A DNA stretch of 64,000 nucleotides, from the NCBI RefSeq assembly GCF_022201045.2, contig NC_068560.1:35675001-35739000 (forward strand). The letters are read 5' to 3'. This DNA comes from Citrus sinensis (Eukaryota > Streptophyta > Magnoliopsida > Sapindales > Rutaceae). Each line of letters starts with the position of its first letter. The stretch's first letter is position 1. The translations under genes and the position numbers were made by a program. The notes beneath the pieces were generated by a model. It had not been told where the DNA came from and did no database searches. It saw only the letters and a list, made by a program, of their open reading frames with translations. Shown piece by piece: positions 24,562 to 36,911 of this stretch.

Positions 24562-25190
24562 AAAAATACTTGTTCCTCATTTTACAATTAAAAACACAAG
24601 GTGCTAGGAGCTAAATTCTTACTCCAAAGCTATTTATTGAATGACCAATTTGCTTTTATTTATTATCCGTCTAAATCGAAGCTCCAATTAATCTTCCAAC
24701 AGCCTAAATTTATGGAGCTCTATTGTTCTATTCCAATCTCCTAAAACTAATATTCTCAGCGTATTAAATGTTAATGATGAGGGGGAGCTATCAATTTGAT
24801 AAATAAATTCATTCATAAAATTACTATTATTTAACGACATTTAATGTTTTTTCAGAAACAAATACCACTTTTACAAATCACAGATATAAACCTTTATTTA
24901 CTCAACAGTAAATACTTTATCGATAAAAAAAACAACAACAATAATAACAATGGTAAGCATAATAAATAAAACTATAAAATATTTTTGTTCATGCTACATA
25001 ATATCACCTACACCCCTAATGATTCTATTAAAATAATAATAAGTTTCTTGGAAAGATATAGTCATAACAGTTTCCCAAAAATTTTAGAAATAACAGTAAC
25101 AACAATTATGTGTTGCAAGAATAACAAACTAGTTAGTCTGTAGTGATAATAGTAACAAACTAACAATAATATTAATTATGAACTATGAGC

Positions 25191-25874
25191 CCAAACATTA
25201 GAGGTTTTCATAATCCAATCTAATTTGCTCAATCCGTCTGATCCGTAAAAATTTGATCTGTGGATTGGTGGATTGGATTGAATTGAAATTTTAAAAATCC
25301 GCGATCAATGAATTAGATATGGATTTACTTATATAAATTTGTAAAAATTTGCGAATCTGTAAAAAAAAAAAAATTATTTAAGTTAGAATATGGCATTAGT
25401 ACTTACTAATAAATAAACAAGTTAGAATATATTTACATTAACACCATATTATATCTTATCCAACATAACATAAAATAAAAATAATTAAATAAACAAATAT
25501 AGCTTCCTAAACAGTTAATTTTCATGTACTGATCTAAACAAATGAGATTTTTTTTTTCTTTTTGATGTGTTATATTTTGAAACTTTTAATATATTTTCTA
25601 ACTTTATTTAAATAATTAATTTATTTAAATATTATTTAATCTTAAATTTGATCGGTAGGAAAATTATTTTTATATTATTTTTTTATTTAGTTAGTTCGTG
25701 AATATGACGGAATTAAAAATTTTTAGCTCGCAAACCAATCTGTAAAATGGTGGACTGAGTCGAATCCGTATCCGATCCGTAGACACATGAAATGAATTTC
25801 ACCAATCCGTGATTGGATTGGATTAAAACTTTATAATCCGCAAAATCTTATCCGCAAGCACTCCTACCAAACAT
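25191..25874. mobile_element. Non-autonomous hAT-type element, 668 bp
   Basis: The 8-bp repeat CCAAACAT flanks the element at 25191-25198 and 25867-25874. The ends read TAGAGGTTTTCA on the left and, in reverse, TAGGAGTGCTTG on the right, so both begin TAG and partly match. Eight-base duplications and TAG-type ends are hAT characters. The interior carries short repeats of the type AATCCG and GGATTGGATTG near both ends and no transposase. It is a MITE-like derivative. Confidence 0.75.
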
Positions 25875-27013
25875 TATTGTATATTCATACCATGTGGTAT
25901 CACTTGAATTTTTGCTCTATAAAGATCAAGAGAATTACGACCCAAACAATTACATATTCAATGTATCTTTTTCAACACACGAAAAATTGTAACTTTTGGA
26001 ACTTTCAAACATATTTAATACTTATGAATCATTGAAATGGTATTTACGTTGGAAATAAATGCTGAAAATTAAAATTAGAGTTATCTTCAATTATTCGTTA
26101 ATTGTGTAAAGTTAAGAAAATATTTTTGAGTGATAACAGATTTTCTTTAAAGATAATCAGTTACGCTATTTGAAATTAATTTTGGCTGAATATTAATTAT
26201 GATATCAAATGGTCGTATACTACAAATAAATACGTTAATATTATAAATGAATTTACTTAGTTCACGAAAAATCCTATTTTCTACGAACCCTTAAGATCAT
26301 CATCATGTCCTTCGTTGAAATAGAATTGTCTTTATCAATCTCTCCCGATTTCTCGCTCTCTCTTCTCTTGGTGCGTAAATGAGTAAATGTAAATAACTAT
26401 GCCTTGAACTTATTATACTAATTAACTTTACTCGAAAACGTGCAATTAACTACCATCCTAATTAAGTATAATTTAATAAGCTTTTAAGCAAAAGAAAACG
26501 GTAACTCTATCTATTAATTAAACGGAGTTAATTAAATTTTAAAATGAAAAATGATAAGGCAATAACAATTCTTTATCCCACCATCTTTAATTTATCATTA
26601 CTATTATTAACGTAAGTTGGGGTTTACGCTGCAAAGGAAGAACCTACTCTGGAGTGCAAAAAGTTGTGCAAATTGATTCTATAATAAGAAGATGAAAGTC
26701 ACGTTCACGTATCCTCCTTTGCAGATAAGTCAAGATTGTTAAAGAGTGACATAGATTAGCTATGACTTGCACAATTCTAGCCACATGGGGGCTGTAAGAC
26801 CACTAATCACTTGATTTTGTCATCGGAATTCTCATAGCCAATCTGCTCCACACTTTTGAGGATGGGAGAAATGCTCACTGGCGTTGGCCCTTCGTTTCCT
26901 GCTTGATATATATACATATATAATTGCCGCTGCAATTGATACGGAAGCTGAGATATATATATATACATATATATTAATGAGTGGAACTCTTAAGGTGCCC
27001 ATACTTCTCAATT
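25875..27013. other. Spacer and promoter of subtilase copy C
   Basis: AT-rich. Two similar TATATATACATATATA-type tracts lie about 40 bp apart at 26908-26922 and 26953-26972. No gene seen. Confidence 0.4.
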
Positions 27014-27022
27014 TGTATATAA
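27014..27022 (+). promoter_or_regulatory. Probable TATA box of subtilase copy C
   Basis: The bases read TGTATATAAG about 60 bp upstream of the ATG at 27083. The distance matches that seen in copy B. Confidence 0.55.
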
Positions 27023-27082
27023 GCCGTATCAGCAGTTGATAATTTTGTTCAGAAATCTCATAGCACTTGCAATATCTCCTAC

Positions 27083-29380
27083 ATGGCTTCTCGGTCTCAG
27101 CGTGTTTGCTTGAACATTATTTGGCTTTCCTTCATCTCTATCTTACACTGCAGCTCCACATTAGCAAATCGCGATAATTATATTGTCCACATGGACTTAT
27201 CGGCGATGCCGAAAGCATTCCGAGGCCAACATGGTTGGTACTCAGCCACGCTTCAATCTGTCTCTGGAAATGTTGAGGCAAACACCAATATCTTCAACAA
27301 TATTTCCTCTTCCAAATTACTCTATACCTATAGTCACGTTCTCAATGGCTTCAGTGCTAGTCTCACTCCTGCTGAGCTGGAGGCCTTGAAAAGCTCTCCA
27401 GGCTATATTTCTTCCATTAGGGATTTGCCTGTTAAACCACACACCACACATTCATCTCAGTTTCTTGGCCTTAATCCGAAATCAGGGGCATGGCCAGTTT
27501 CAAAATTTGGCAAAGATATTATAATTGGGGTGGTGGACACAGGGGTATGGCCAGAAAGCGAAAGCTATAACGACGGAGGCATGACTGAAATTCCATCAAG
27601 ATGGAAAGGAGAATGTGAGAGTGGCACCCAATTCAATTCCTCATTATGCAACAAGAAGCTTATTGGAGCTCGGTTTTTCAACAAAGGTCTACTTGCCAAA
27701 AATCCCACTATCACCATAGCCATGAATTCTCCGCGCGACGCAAATGGACATGGGACTCACACTTCATCCACAGCAGCTGGAAGTTATGTTGAACGTGCAT
27801 CATACTTTGGCTATGCCATAGGGACTGCTCTAGGCACGGCTCCACTGGCACGGGTGGCCATGTACAAGGCTCTCTGGAATGAAGGTTCTTTTACTTCTGA
27901 TATAATTGCTGCAATTGACCAAGCAATTATTGATGGAGTTGATGTTTTGTCCATGTCATTGGGCTTGGATGGGGTTGACTTATATGAAGATCCCGTTGCC
28001 ATAGCGACATTTGCAGCCATTGAAAAGAATATCTTCGTCTCTACGTCTGCGGGAAACCAAGGGCCATTCATTGGGACCCTACATAATGGCATACCTTGGG
28101 TTATGACAGTTGCTGCTGGTACAATGGATCGTGAATTGGGCGCTACTTTAACTCTTGGAAATGGAAACACTGTCACGGGCTTGTCTCTTTATCCGGGGAA
28201 TTCATCTTTAATCGACTTCCCAATTGTTTTCATGGATGAATGCCTCAATTTAGCTGAACTGAAGAAAGTTGGGGAAAAAATTGTTGTGTGCCAGGACAAG
28301 AACGATTCCCTTAGCAACCAAGTTGATAACATTCAAAATGCGAGCGTCTCTGGAGGTGTCTTCATATCCGATTTCGACGGACTGGAATTCTTTCTGCAAA
28401 GCTCATTTCCAGCGGTATTCATGAATTCGAAAACTGGTGACATTCTCAAAGACTATATGAAGATCGAGAATAACGCAACGGCAACCATTCAGTTCCAAAA
28501 AACAGAGCTGGGAACGAAACCAGCACCAAGTGTGGCCAGCTACAGCTCTAGAGGCCCATCAATCAGCTGCCCATTTGTCTTGAAGCCTGATGTTATGGCT
28601 CCTGGGGATTCAATCTTAGCTTCATGGCCTTCAAATCTTCCGGTGTCTCAGACCAACTCAAAGCTCATATTTAGTAACTTCAATCTACAGTCGGGGACAT
28701 CCATGGCATGCCCAATGGCAGCAGGAATAGCTGCACTTTTGAGAGGAGCACATCCCGAATGGAGCCCTGCAGCTATCCGATCGGCCATAATGACCACATC
28801 AGATTCCACTGATAACACAAACAGTGATATTAAAGACATTGGTGATGATAACAAACCTGCCACCCCCATAGCCATGGGAGCTGGACATATCAATCCCGAC
28901 AAGGCATTAGACCCCGGGCTCATCTATGATGCAACCACTGAAGATTATGTTAGTCTTCTTTGTGCATTAAACTTGACCATGAAGCGAATCCAAACCATCA
29001 CGAGGTCCTATTCAGTCAACTGTTCAACATCGTCTTTGGATCTTAACTACCCTTCTTTTATTGCCTTTTTTAATGCAAATGAATCAAAGTCCGTGCAAGA
29101 ATTTCAGAGAACAGTGACTAATGTTGGAGAAGGAGTGTCAACTTACACTGCTAGTGTGACGCCATTGAAAGGGTTTAACTTCAGTGTCGATCCAGATAAG
29201 TTGACTTTTAAAGGTAAATACGCAAAGCAAAGCTACAAGCTGCGCATAGAAGGTCCAAACCAAATGGATGAAGAAACAGTAGTAGCATTTTGTTATCTGA
29301 GTTGGATAGAGACTGGAGGTAAACATGTGGTGAAGAGTCCGATAGTGGTTACAAGCTTAGGCACGGAAGCACCTTCGTAG
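27083..29380 (+). CDS. Subtilisin-like serine protease, SlSBT3/SBT1.9-type (copy C)
   Basis: Intronless, 765 aa from the ATG at 27083. It has a signal peptide (about residues 1-28) and an I9 propeptide from NYIVHMDLSAMPKAF. Catalytic residues are Asp152 (GVVDTGVWPES), His223 (GHGTHTSS), oxyanion Asn325 (SAGNQGP) and Ser540 (SGTSMACPMAAG). A PA domain and a C-terminal fibronectin-III-like domain are present. It is closest to copy B in the window (shared GWY/HWYS propeptide block, LYEDP, LHNGIPWV). One oddity is Met in place of the usual His in the CPHAAG part of the Ser motif. That residue is not one of the catalytic three, so activity is still likely. It is expected to be secreted and self-processing. 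Confidence 0.95.
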   Translation: MASRSQRVCLNIIWLSFISILHCSSTLANRDNYIVHMDLSAMPKAFRGQHGWYSATLQSVSGNVEANTNIFNNISSSKLLYTYSHVLNGFSASLTPAELEALKSSPGYISSIRDLPVKPHTTHSSQFLGLNPKSGAWPVSKFGKDIIIGVVDTGVWPESESYNDGGMTEIPSRWKGECESGTQFNSSLCNKKLIGARFFNKGLLAKNPTITIAMNSPRDANGHGTHTSSTAAGSYVERASYFGYAIGTALGTAPLARVAMYKALWNEGSFTSDIIAAIDQAIIDGVDVLSMSLGLDGVDLYEDPVAIATFAAIEKNIFVSTSAGNQGPFIGTLHNGIPWVMTVAAGTMDRELGATLTLGNGNTVTGLSLYPGNSSLIDFPIVFMDECLNLAELKKVGEKIVVCQDKNDSLSNQVDNIQNASVSGGVFISDFDGLEFFLQSSFPAVFMNSKTGDILKDYMKIENNATATIQFQKTELGTKPAPSVASYSSRGPSISCPFVLKPDVMAPGDSILASWPSNLPVSQTNSKLIFSNFNLQSGTSMACPMAAGIAALLRGAHPEWSPAAIRSAIMTTSDSTDNTNSDIKDIGDDNKPATPIAMGAGHINPDKALDPGLIYDATTEDYVSLLCALNLTMKRIQTITRSYSVNCSTSSLDLNYPSFIAFFNANESKSVQEFQRTVTNVGEGVSTYTASVTPLKGFNFSVDPDKLTFKGKYAKQSYKLRIEGPNQMDEETVVAFCYLSWIETGGKHVVKSPIVVTSLGTEAPS

Positions 29381-32300
29381 AACATATATTAACCAACTTA
29401 ATTAATAACTCGTCCTCTTTACTTTATGAATAACCTTGTAATAACTTAACCATTGGTTGGTAATGGAGCTTCCTTGTTCCTAGAGTTCAATAAAATGGTA
29501 ATTAAAATTTATTACATTCTCAAATGATTTCTATAAGACGAATTGGTCACCTCGGTCCTGGTCCATAATTGAGCTGATTCCATCGACTTACCTTGATTAT
29601 TTGATTCTCCGGGAGTTTTTTTTTTCCCCTTGTTTTTTAACCTCACGTGTGAAGTAAAAGATTTTTCATCTTTTGCGCAAAATTAAGTAAGTCCTGAATT
29701 TATGACTAGTAGTGATGTGTATGAAACATCGGTGGCTCGCGCGGTCTCCAAACTGAAATTTTTTGCCGAGTTAGACAAGAAAACTCGTCCATTATCTTTC
29801 TCTTTTTAATTAAATGCTCCCACGCCAGAAATATACAAAATATCCTGTGTAGAAAATGACGTGACGAATAGGCTGCCTGTTATCCAGACGGCATGCATAC
29901 ACAAAAAATCACACCGTACAATATTGTTTGTCTATCTTTTCAATTTTCATGAATAAGATAAGCAAGCACACTATGACTCGTACGCGCTTCCTCTTTATCT
30001 CTTCTGGTTTCTTGCATGCGTGTTCTCTTCTCAATTATTTTTGCTGTCTTAGCCATCACTCACCGCCTCTATCTTTCATTTGAAGTTTAAGGAAACATTA
30101 CATCTTAGCTTCATTAATTGATTTATGAAGAGTAGTTATGACAAGTAATATATAATTGAGAAGATAATACGCTCGCTAGTAATACGTTTAATTCAACGGG
30201 TGTTGTGACAACCTTGGAGCTTTGGTGTTGCTTGCTCCATTGCCTCACGATATTATACGTGCACTCATACAAAAATTTCCTTGGCTACATGTACAACTAA
30301 CTCATCACTGATTTAGTAGATTGGCTTTCAATTCTTTTCAACTTGATGGTATGATATCGCAAGCAATTTCCAACCAAACTGTAATGGTTCGTATTAATGA
30401 TATGCTAACGTGGACCTTAACTCTTTCTTTTCTCATTAACCATTACGTATTTGGTTTTTAAGTCGAATCTTTGTAATAGTAGAAGTATACGAAGGTAAGA
30501 TCTGTGCATGCATCATAAATAATTAAATTGTTATACATCTACCTAAAATCTTTAATTACAATGTGTAAGCAAAATATGTATAAATTATCTAACAATTTGT
30601 GTGAGATGTAGTTAAATTATTGAACTTCTTGATAGAATATTGTATTTGAGCGCATCAAATTGAGCGAATAGTCATGAGAGAGTCAGGCCGAGAGGGCCCA
30701 ACTCACATGTATGCAGCAAAGTCGACGCTGTGGACGAAACAATGGTGGCAGAAATCTCTCGACGTTAATGGGTTCACAAACTTTTAGATTGCAGATTTGT
30801 TTTACTTAATTTATTGAGCCCATGCCCTTTCGTTCCCGATGGGGGAAAGATGGAAGCATACAAACACTACGGCCTAACGGTAGAATCTACAAACTTCCAA
30901 CTCAGATCCATCGCTTTTGTCAGTTAAGAAGATCATTATTTGGTCAATTGGATGATCCAACGGGAGATCGGATCGCGTGGTTCTTCGAAAAAATGGAAAT
31001 AATGTAACATATACGTATTTTAGTTTAGTTGGCAAAGTCATGAGTATTGACATTGTAGTGTGTGTATCTGTTGACCTCCATAGCGATGCGGGCCATGCGG
31101 CCATACTGCGCATGGGAATGGGATCAAACAAGGTTAGGCTTCGTGTGTATTGATTGGCCCACTCAAAATCCCCCGTAAAACTCTTTTTTCAGTTGAAATT
31201 AATTAAATTACCAAACACAAATTGATTCATTTCCTGTTTTAAATAAAGATTCAATCAAACACTTAGGAAAATTATTCTTTTAACAAACTTTTAAAGCCTA
31301 TGCTATTTTATAATCTATATTTGTATTTTAAATTTTAATTAAAAATATTTTTTCAAAAAAATAATAAGAGTCAAGAAATATGAAAATAGAATTTATATAA
31401 TAAGAAAGAAAAAGTAAGAGAATTTTAATATTTAAAAATTATATGCAATTTAAAAAGAGATTTTTTTTTTAATATAAAATTTTATGAGAATATGGTTAGA
31501 AGGTATTTTTTTTTAAAAAAAACAACATTCAAAAGATATGTCATGAGAATTTTAGAGGGCCGTTAAAGAGGCCCACTCTATCCATACTGCATCGGGCAAC
31601 CTAACGGAGTCATGGTTCTGAAGTCCAATGGATAAATGGGTCTCAGCAGTCTGGGCCAATTGACTAGGAGTTGCAATGAAACAGTCTTCCTGATCGCTGA
31701 TAATGTTGCTTATTGCTATATACATCATAAACTTGTAAATTCTGTTTTCTCTGACTAGTGCTCACTTTTTAATTAATATTATTTATTTTAAAATTAATCT
31801 CATTAAAAGATAAAAATAACATAAAAATTATTATTTTTCTTCTCTCTCAATTTCATAATAGCTTAACTTCTCATCTGTCATTTTTTTTAATTGATTCAAA
31901 ATCCGAATGTAAATACTAACTCTTAATCAAATCCTTATTTGAAATTAAATAAAATCTTAAATTATCACACAAAGTAAAACTAGCATCATTAATGACAATA
32001 AAACCCACCATTTATTCATAAATTTTAATATTAAATTCATTATATGTTAGTGGTGGTGATGATAATAACTTTTTTGTCAATAAAAATGAGTGATGGACTG
32101 ATGGTTAAACTATAAAGAAAGAGGACGTGGTGGAAAAGGAGAATAAAATAAAAAATTTTATTTTAATAAAGATAAGTATGATAAATAATAAAAATAATTT
32201 GAAAGAGTTAAATATCGTTATTCTTTAAATAGGCAATTTAAAATTTCATTGGTAGGCCACCAGACCCACCCCCAGCAAAATTGTTTTGAAAAAACATCTG

Positions 32301-34036
32301 CAAAATTGAAGGATTCAGCGTCTTAACTCTGGAGATAACTTTTTTTAAAAAATTTTTTTTAATACAACCCTCGAGATAACTCTTACTATCCCAAAATTTA
32401 AACAGTATAAAGGGCAGACGAGGTAAACCCATGCAAATTCGTTTCTATTTTGGACCTGCCATGTGCAAATTGGGCCGGGTAGGGACAGACGGACAGTGGG
32501 CTTTACGCATGCTCCTTTCGGAGATTGTCAGAAAAGAAGGGTTGGATTATTTAACATGTTATTTTTAATTAGATACACTGTATCCTTAAATATATTTTCA
32601 ATAAAAATTAAAGTTACAAATATTTAAAAGGGATTTTAAATTTCTTTTTAGAGAGGTTACAGTTGTCTGAACTAATAATAATAAAAAAAAAAGAAAGCAA
32701 GCAATTATATGAAGGACGTGGCTATTTGCATTCTAAATTTACTCTTAATATTTTATTGCTATGTATACTCATGTATTAAATTTAAAAACTTAAGTTTTAT
32801 TTTCTATACTATTTAAAATACCAAAAAAGACTTATACTTAAAATAGTTAAATTAATTTATTCAAAATACCAAGAAATCATTTAGCACATCCAAAATGAAT
32901 TAATAACAATTTAATTATAACAATAGAACCAAATTATGTCCCAAACAAATTCATTAACATAAGTTTTAGTTACTAGTTTTTGTCTATTAAATAATATGAT
33001 CAATATTGGTTTTTACACCCCAATTTTTTTACCAAACAATTGAAAATAAATGGCCATTAGGCCAAAAAAGAAAAAAAGTAACAGTAGAAAAAGAAGAAGT
33101 ACAACAGGAAAAAGAAGAAAACTAAAAAAGAAGAAGAAGAAGAAAGAGAAGCCTGTAAAAAATAATTTTTAAATAAAAAATTAAAATATATTAAATATAT
33201 TGATTTGGTCGTTGTGTAACTAAATAAGGTTTAAGAGATTGGAAGTTAAATTTTTAAGGTTTATGGCAAAAAAATTATATATTAAATAGTGAGCCTGCTA
33301 TATGAATATTCAGAATAATTATATTATATTAATTTATAAAAGAAAATTTTTTATTAGTAATTTATATAACAGACATTCTTATAATAAAATAACTTATTAA
33401 AATAAGAGGGTTTAAATTAAATTTTTAATTCAAACAGCCTCGCCGTCATATGGGAAAAGGTTTTCGAGTCCCCTCGGTGCCAATTCACACTCGTTGAATG
33501 GAGTAGTTTGGCACATGGGTTCACGTGTTTGTTGTAAAAGCTTAGTGCTGAGATAAAGATAATTGTGTATGACTCACAGGGTCATAATTAATAAATGAGC
33601 TAGTCACTTCAATTGCATTAGACAAAGTCAATTTTTATTTCTCTCTTTTCTTTCTTCTATGATCATTGAGCGGCCACCGTCGGATACACACCCACAAAAA
33701 CATCTTGCAATCAAGTCTAAGCGGGGCACAGCCAATACATTAATAAACAGTTGTGCGGTGCCAACTGGAAATTGGCTGTCGGGGCTCGGGTAATTAGTTC
33801 CTGGCTGCTTCCTTTGCCAAACCAAAACCAAATACCACATCTCCACACTTTTGTTTAGTCCAGTACGGTGTAAAAAAAATATTTCCGGGTCGCGTATGCC
33901 AATTATAATATTCCACGTGTTGAGATATTAGGGTTCAATGCTTACCTAAAATCTCCTCATCAAGTAATTTCAACATTCATACATAGGCACAGCGCGATAG
34001 CATAATCTTGATCTTCTTTACTAACTGAACACAACA
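29381..34036. other. AT-rich spacer, with poly(A) signal of copy C at its start
   Basis: A canonical AATAAA at 29489-29494, about 110 bp past the stop codon, is the likely poly(A) signal of subtilase copy C. The rest is AT-rich DNA without a recognisable gene. A purine-rich run of GAAGAA units lies at about 33090-33150. The last 300 bp are the promoter and leader of the CC1-like gene. Confidence 0.45.
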
Positions 34037-35215
34037 ATGCACGCCAAGACAGACTCAGAGGTGACCAGCCTCGCCCCCTCGTCTCCCACGAGATCTCCAC
34101 GGCGTCCAGTTTATTACGTGCAAAGCCCGTCGAGGGACTCACACGATGGAGAGAAAACGACGACGTCGTTTCACTCAACGCCGGTGCTCAGTCCCGCGGG
34201 CTCACCGCCGCACTCTCACTCATCCATCGGGCGCCACTCCCGTGAGTCGTCTTCCAGCAGGTTTTCCGGGTCTTTAAAGCCTGGATCCCGCAAGATCTCG
34301 CCCAATGATGCGTCTCGAGGTGGACAAAGAAAGGGACAGAAGCGATGGAATAAGGAGTGTGACGTCATTGAGGAAGAGGGGCTTCTTGAAGATGAAGAGC
34401 GTCGAAGCGGTCTCCCCCGCCGTTGCTATTTCCTCGCTTTTGTTCTTGGCTTCTTTCTTTTGTTCTCTCTCTTCTCTTTGATTCTCTGGGGCGCTAGCAA
34501 GTCCCAGAAACCCAAGATCACTATGAAGGTACACATGAAATTAGTTGTGAATCGATTTGAGTTGATTTTTCTGTCATCTCGGGGTTTTTATTTTATTTTT
34601 TTATTCTCTTTTTGGTCTCGCAGAGCATAAATTTCGAGCATTTCAAGATTCAAGCTGGTTCAGATTTTTCTGGAGTGGCAACTGATATGATCACAGTGAA
34701 CTCTACAGTGAAGATGATCTACCGTAATACCGGCACATTTTTTGGCGTCCATGTAACATCGAATCCTCTGGATCTATCTTATTCTGAAATCACAATTGCC
34801 TCAGGAGCCGTAAGTCATCACAAATATCCTTCTAATTTTCGTTTTAGTTTTTGTTTTAGTTTTAGCTAGTTTAAGTTTTGTAATTGTTTGGGGAAAGTGA
34901 AATGGGTACTTACTGGCGTTGCAGATTAGGAAGTTCTATCAATCGAGAAAGAGTCAGAAAACAGTAACCGTTGCGGTGATGGGTAACAAGATCCCATTAT
35001 ATGGTAGTGGAGCTGGTTTGAGCATCAACAGTACAACGGGCAGCACAAGTCATCCAGTGCCTCTCAATCTGAACTTCGTGGTCCGATCCAGAGCTTACGT
35101 TTTGGGAAAATTGGTCAAGCCTAAGTTTTACAAGAATATTGCGTGTTCTATTACTTTCGATCCCAAAAAGCTCAATGTTCCTGTCTCCCTCAAGAACTCT
35201 TGCACATATGACTGA
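34037..35215 (+). CDS. Companion of cellulose synthase (CC1/CC2)-like protein
   Basis: Three exons: 34037-34528, 34624-34809 and 34925-35215, GT-AG and phase 0 throughout, giving 322 aa. The N-terminal 125 residues are cytosolic, Ser/Pro/Arg-rich and strongly conserved in this family (MHAKTDSEVTSL, RRPVYYVQSPSRDSHDGEK, SSRFSGSLKPGSRK). One membrane span lies at about 130-152. The rest is an LEA_2-type domain outside the membrane (YRNTGTFFGVHVTSNPLDLS, FVVRSRAYVLGKLVKPKFY). Arabidopsis CC1 binds microtubules through the N-terminus and travels with the cellulose synthase complex, keeping cellulose synthesis going under salt stress. The N-terminal conservation argues for the same job here. The stretch between GSG and PVPLNL is shorter than the Pro/Lys-rich insert I recall for CC1. 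Confidence 0.88.
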
Positions 35216-36828
35216 ATCTGAATGAATGAATACACAGCACCAAAGACAAAATCTAATTTTTTTTTTTAAATATTAATGAAGCACGTTAAAGAGACTTTCG
35301 TGCATTCTTTGTTGTTCTTCCTCTTTTTTTTTTTTTTTTTTTAATTTTTTGATGCCAGTGTAGTTGAGTTACAGCTAAGCGGGAGAGCTTTTGAGTTGTT
35401 TGGGCAAAGGGGTTTCATGCGTGTGTGGACTTTTAGGCTGCCCGGAGAGCGGAGATTGAAAAAATACCTTGCGTTTAGATAGTGACTTGTGTGTGAGTGA
35501 TCTTTCGTCTTTTGTTATAATTTATTGATTTCTTAGATGACGATGTAATGTAAACTATTACATATTGTTTATATCATAAGACCATTTGTATGTGGTTGGT
35601 ATTTTGTAAAGATTGTGTTTCTTGCGGTCAACTCTTAATTGCTAAAGAATTATTATTCGGCAAATTTCATCCTTTATGATGAAGGCAAAGATTAAGCTGT
35701 GAGAATATATTATGGATAAATTACGGTCATAAATTTATCTAAAACTCTCTATTTAGGATTATGAACAGAAAGACTTGAACCTCTTTCTTATTATCTATGT
35801 GATTTCCGAACGTAATTGATAACACCATTTGGGTCATCCTAATAACAATATTCAGCAGAATCTCAGGATATATATATATATATAATAAATAAAAAATAAC
35901 AGCAAAGCTTAATCAAGAACAAACCTCTGATCTCAGTGATACTTTGCTTTGAAAGACTTGAATGAAGGGTCTTTTAGATGTGCACTATACGCCAATCACA
36001 TGAGTTATAATGACTTAAAGTTTTGCTTAACTAGAATAAGAATAACTTCGTTTTGCAGAGGCTTAAAAGAATGTGTTCGCAAACTCCTTTATCAACGTTG
36101 AAAATCCTCTTCAAATTAAGCCATTGTACAGCAAGCTTGCCCAGTGTTGGAGACGTTATTATCAAGACTTGAGAATCCTGCATAGTGAAACAGGATAGGC
36201 AATGGTTATTTTCTGTGCCAAAACGAATCATATATTAATTCGACTTAGAGTATGGTTCGTATTTAATAACTTCAATGAGTTATAAGACTGTTATAGTCAT
36301 ATCTGATATGACTTTCTTGAAGCATAAGCAAACCTTGCACCGTCGATAGAATTTACAAAGTTTGCTTGCTAAAAGGTTGATAAAATGTGTCATTGATTTC
36401 TAAATATTGGTTTCTGCTGGCGTTTCATTCTGAAATTTCATCTTAAATTGCTTGGCACTAACAAGACAGTGTGTTATGCAAGCAAGAATCTGATAGTTTG
36501 CAGAATGAAGATTTAGAGTGAAAAGGAGTTATACAACATTGTTTCAGGGGCATATCTTGCGTTTGATAGATTTAACTCAGAAACTTACTGAGGCTACAAG
36601 CCACATCAGCACCACTTCATGATCAAACTCGAGATTTAAATCCGATTAGATGGGTAATTTAGGAGATCTCAAGTCTACACATTGCGTCAAAGTTTATTAT
36701 TTTTTTGGGACATTGACAAAATAAGGAGCAGTAAGTCAACAGAGCAAATAACAAAGAGCGAGCTTGTACTATGAAGTAGTAATAAATGAATATATAATTA
36801 AAAGAAAACTGAAGAAGAACTAATGAAT
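35216..36828. other. Spacer between CC1-like gene and RALF remnant
   Basis: It holds the 3' UTR of the CC1-like gene, a poly-T run at about 35320-35342 and a TATATA microsatellite at about 35870-35884. No gene seen. Confidence 0.4.
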
Positions 36829-36911
36829 CTATCTCCTGCAATGGGTGATTGTGGAGCAACCTCTGGTGTAGGGGTTAGCATGGCCTCTGGCTTTGTAACA
36901 GTTGTGGGTAT

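Larger units (their letters stand above)
23122..25198. other. Spacer with two small mobile elements
   Basis: The first 300 bp are probably the 3' UTR of copy B. A poly-T tract lies near 23636-23662. The hairpin MITE (24126-24242) and the truncated SINE (24340-24561) are listed separately. Two G-box palindromes CACGTG, seven bases apart, lie at 24276-24281 and 24289-24294. Confidence 0.4.
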
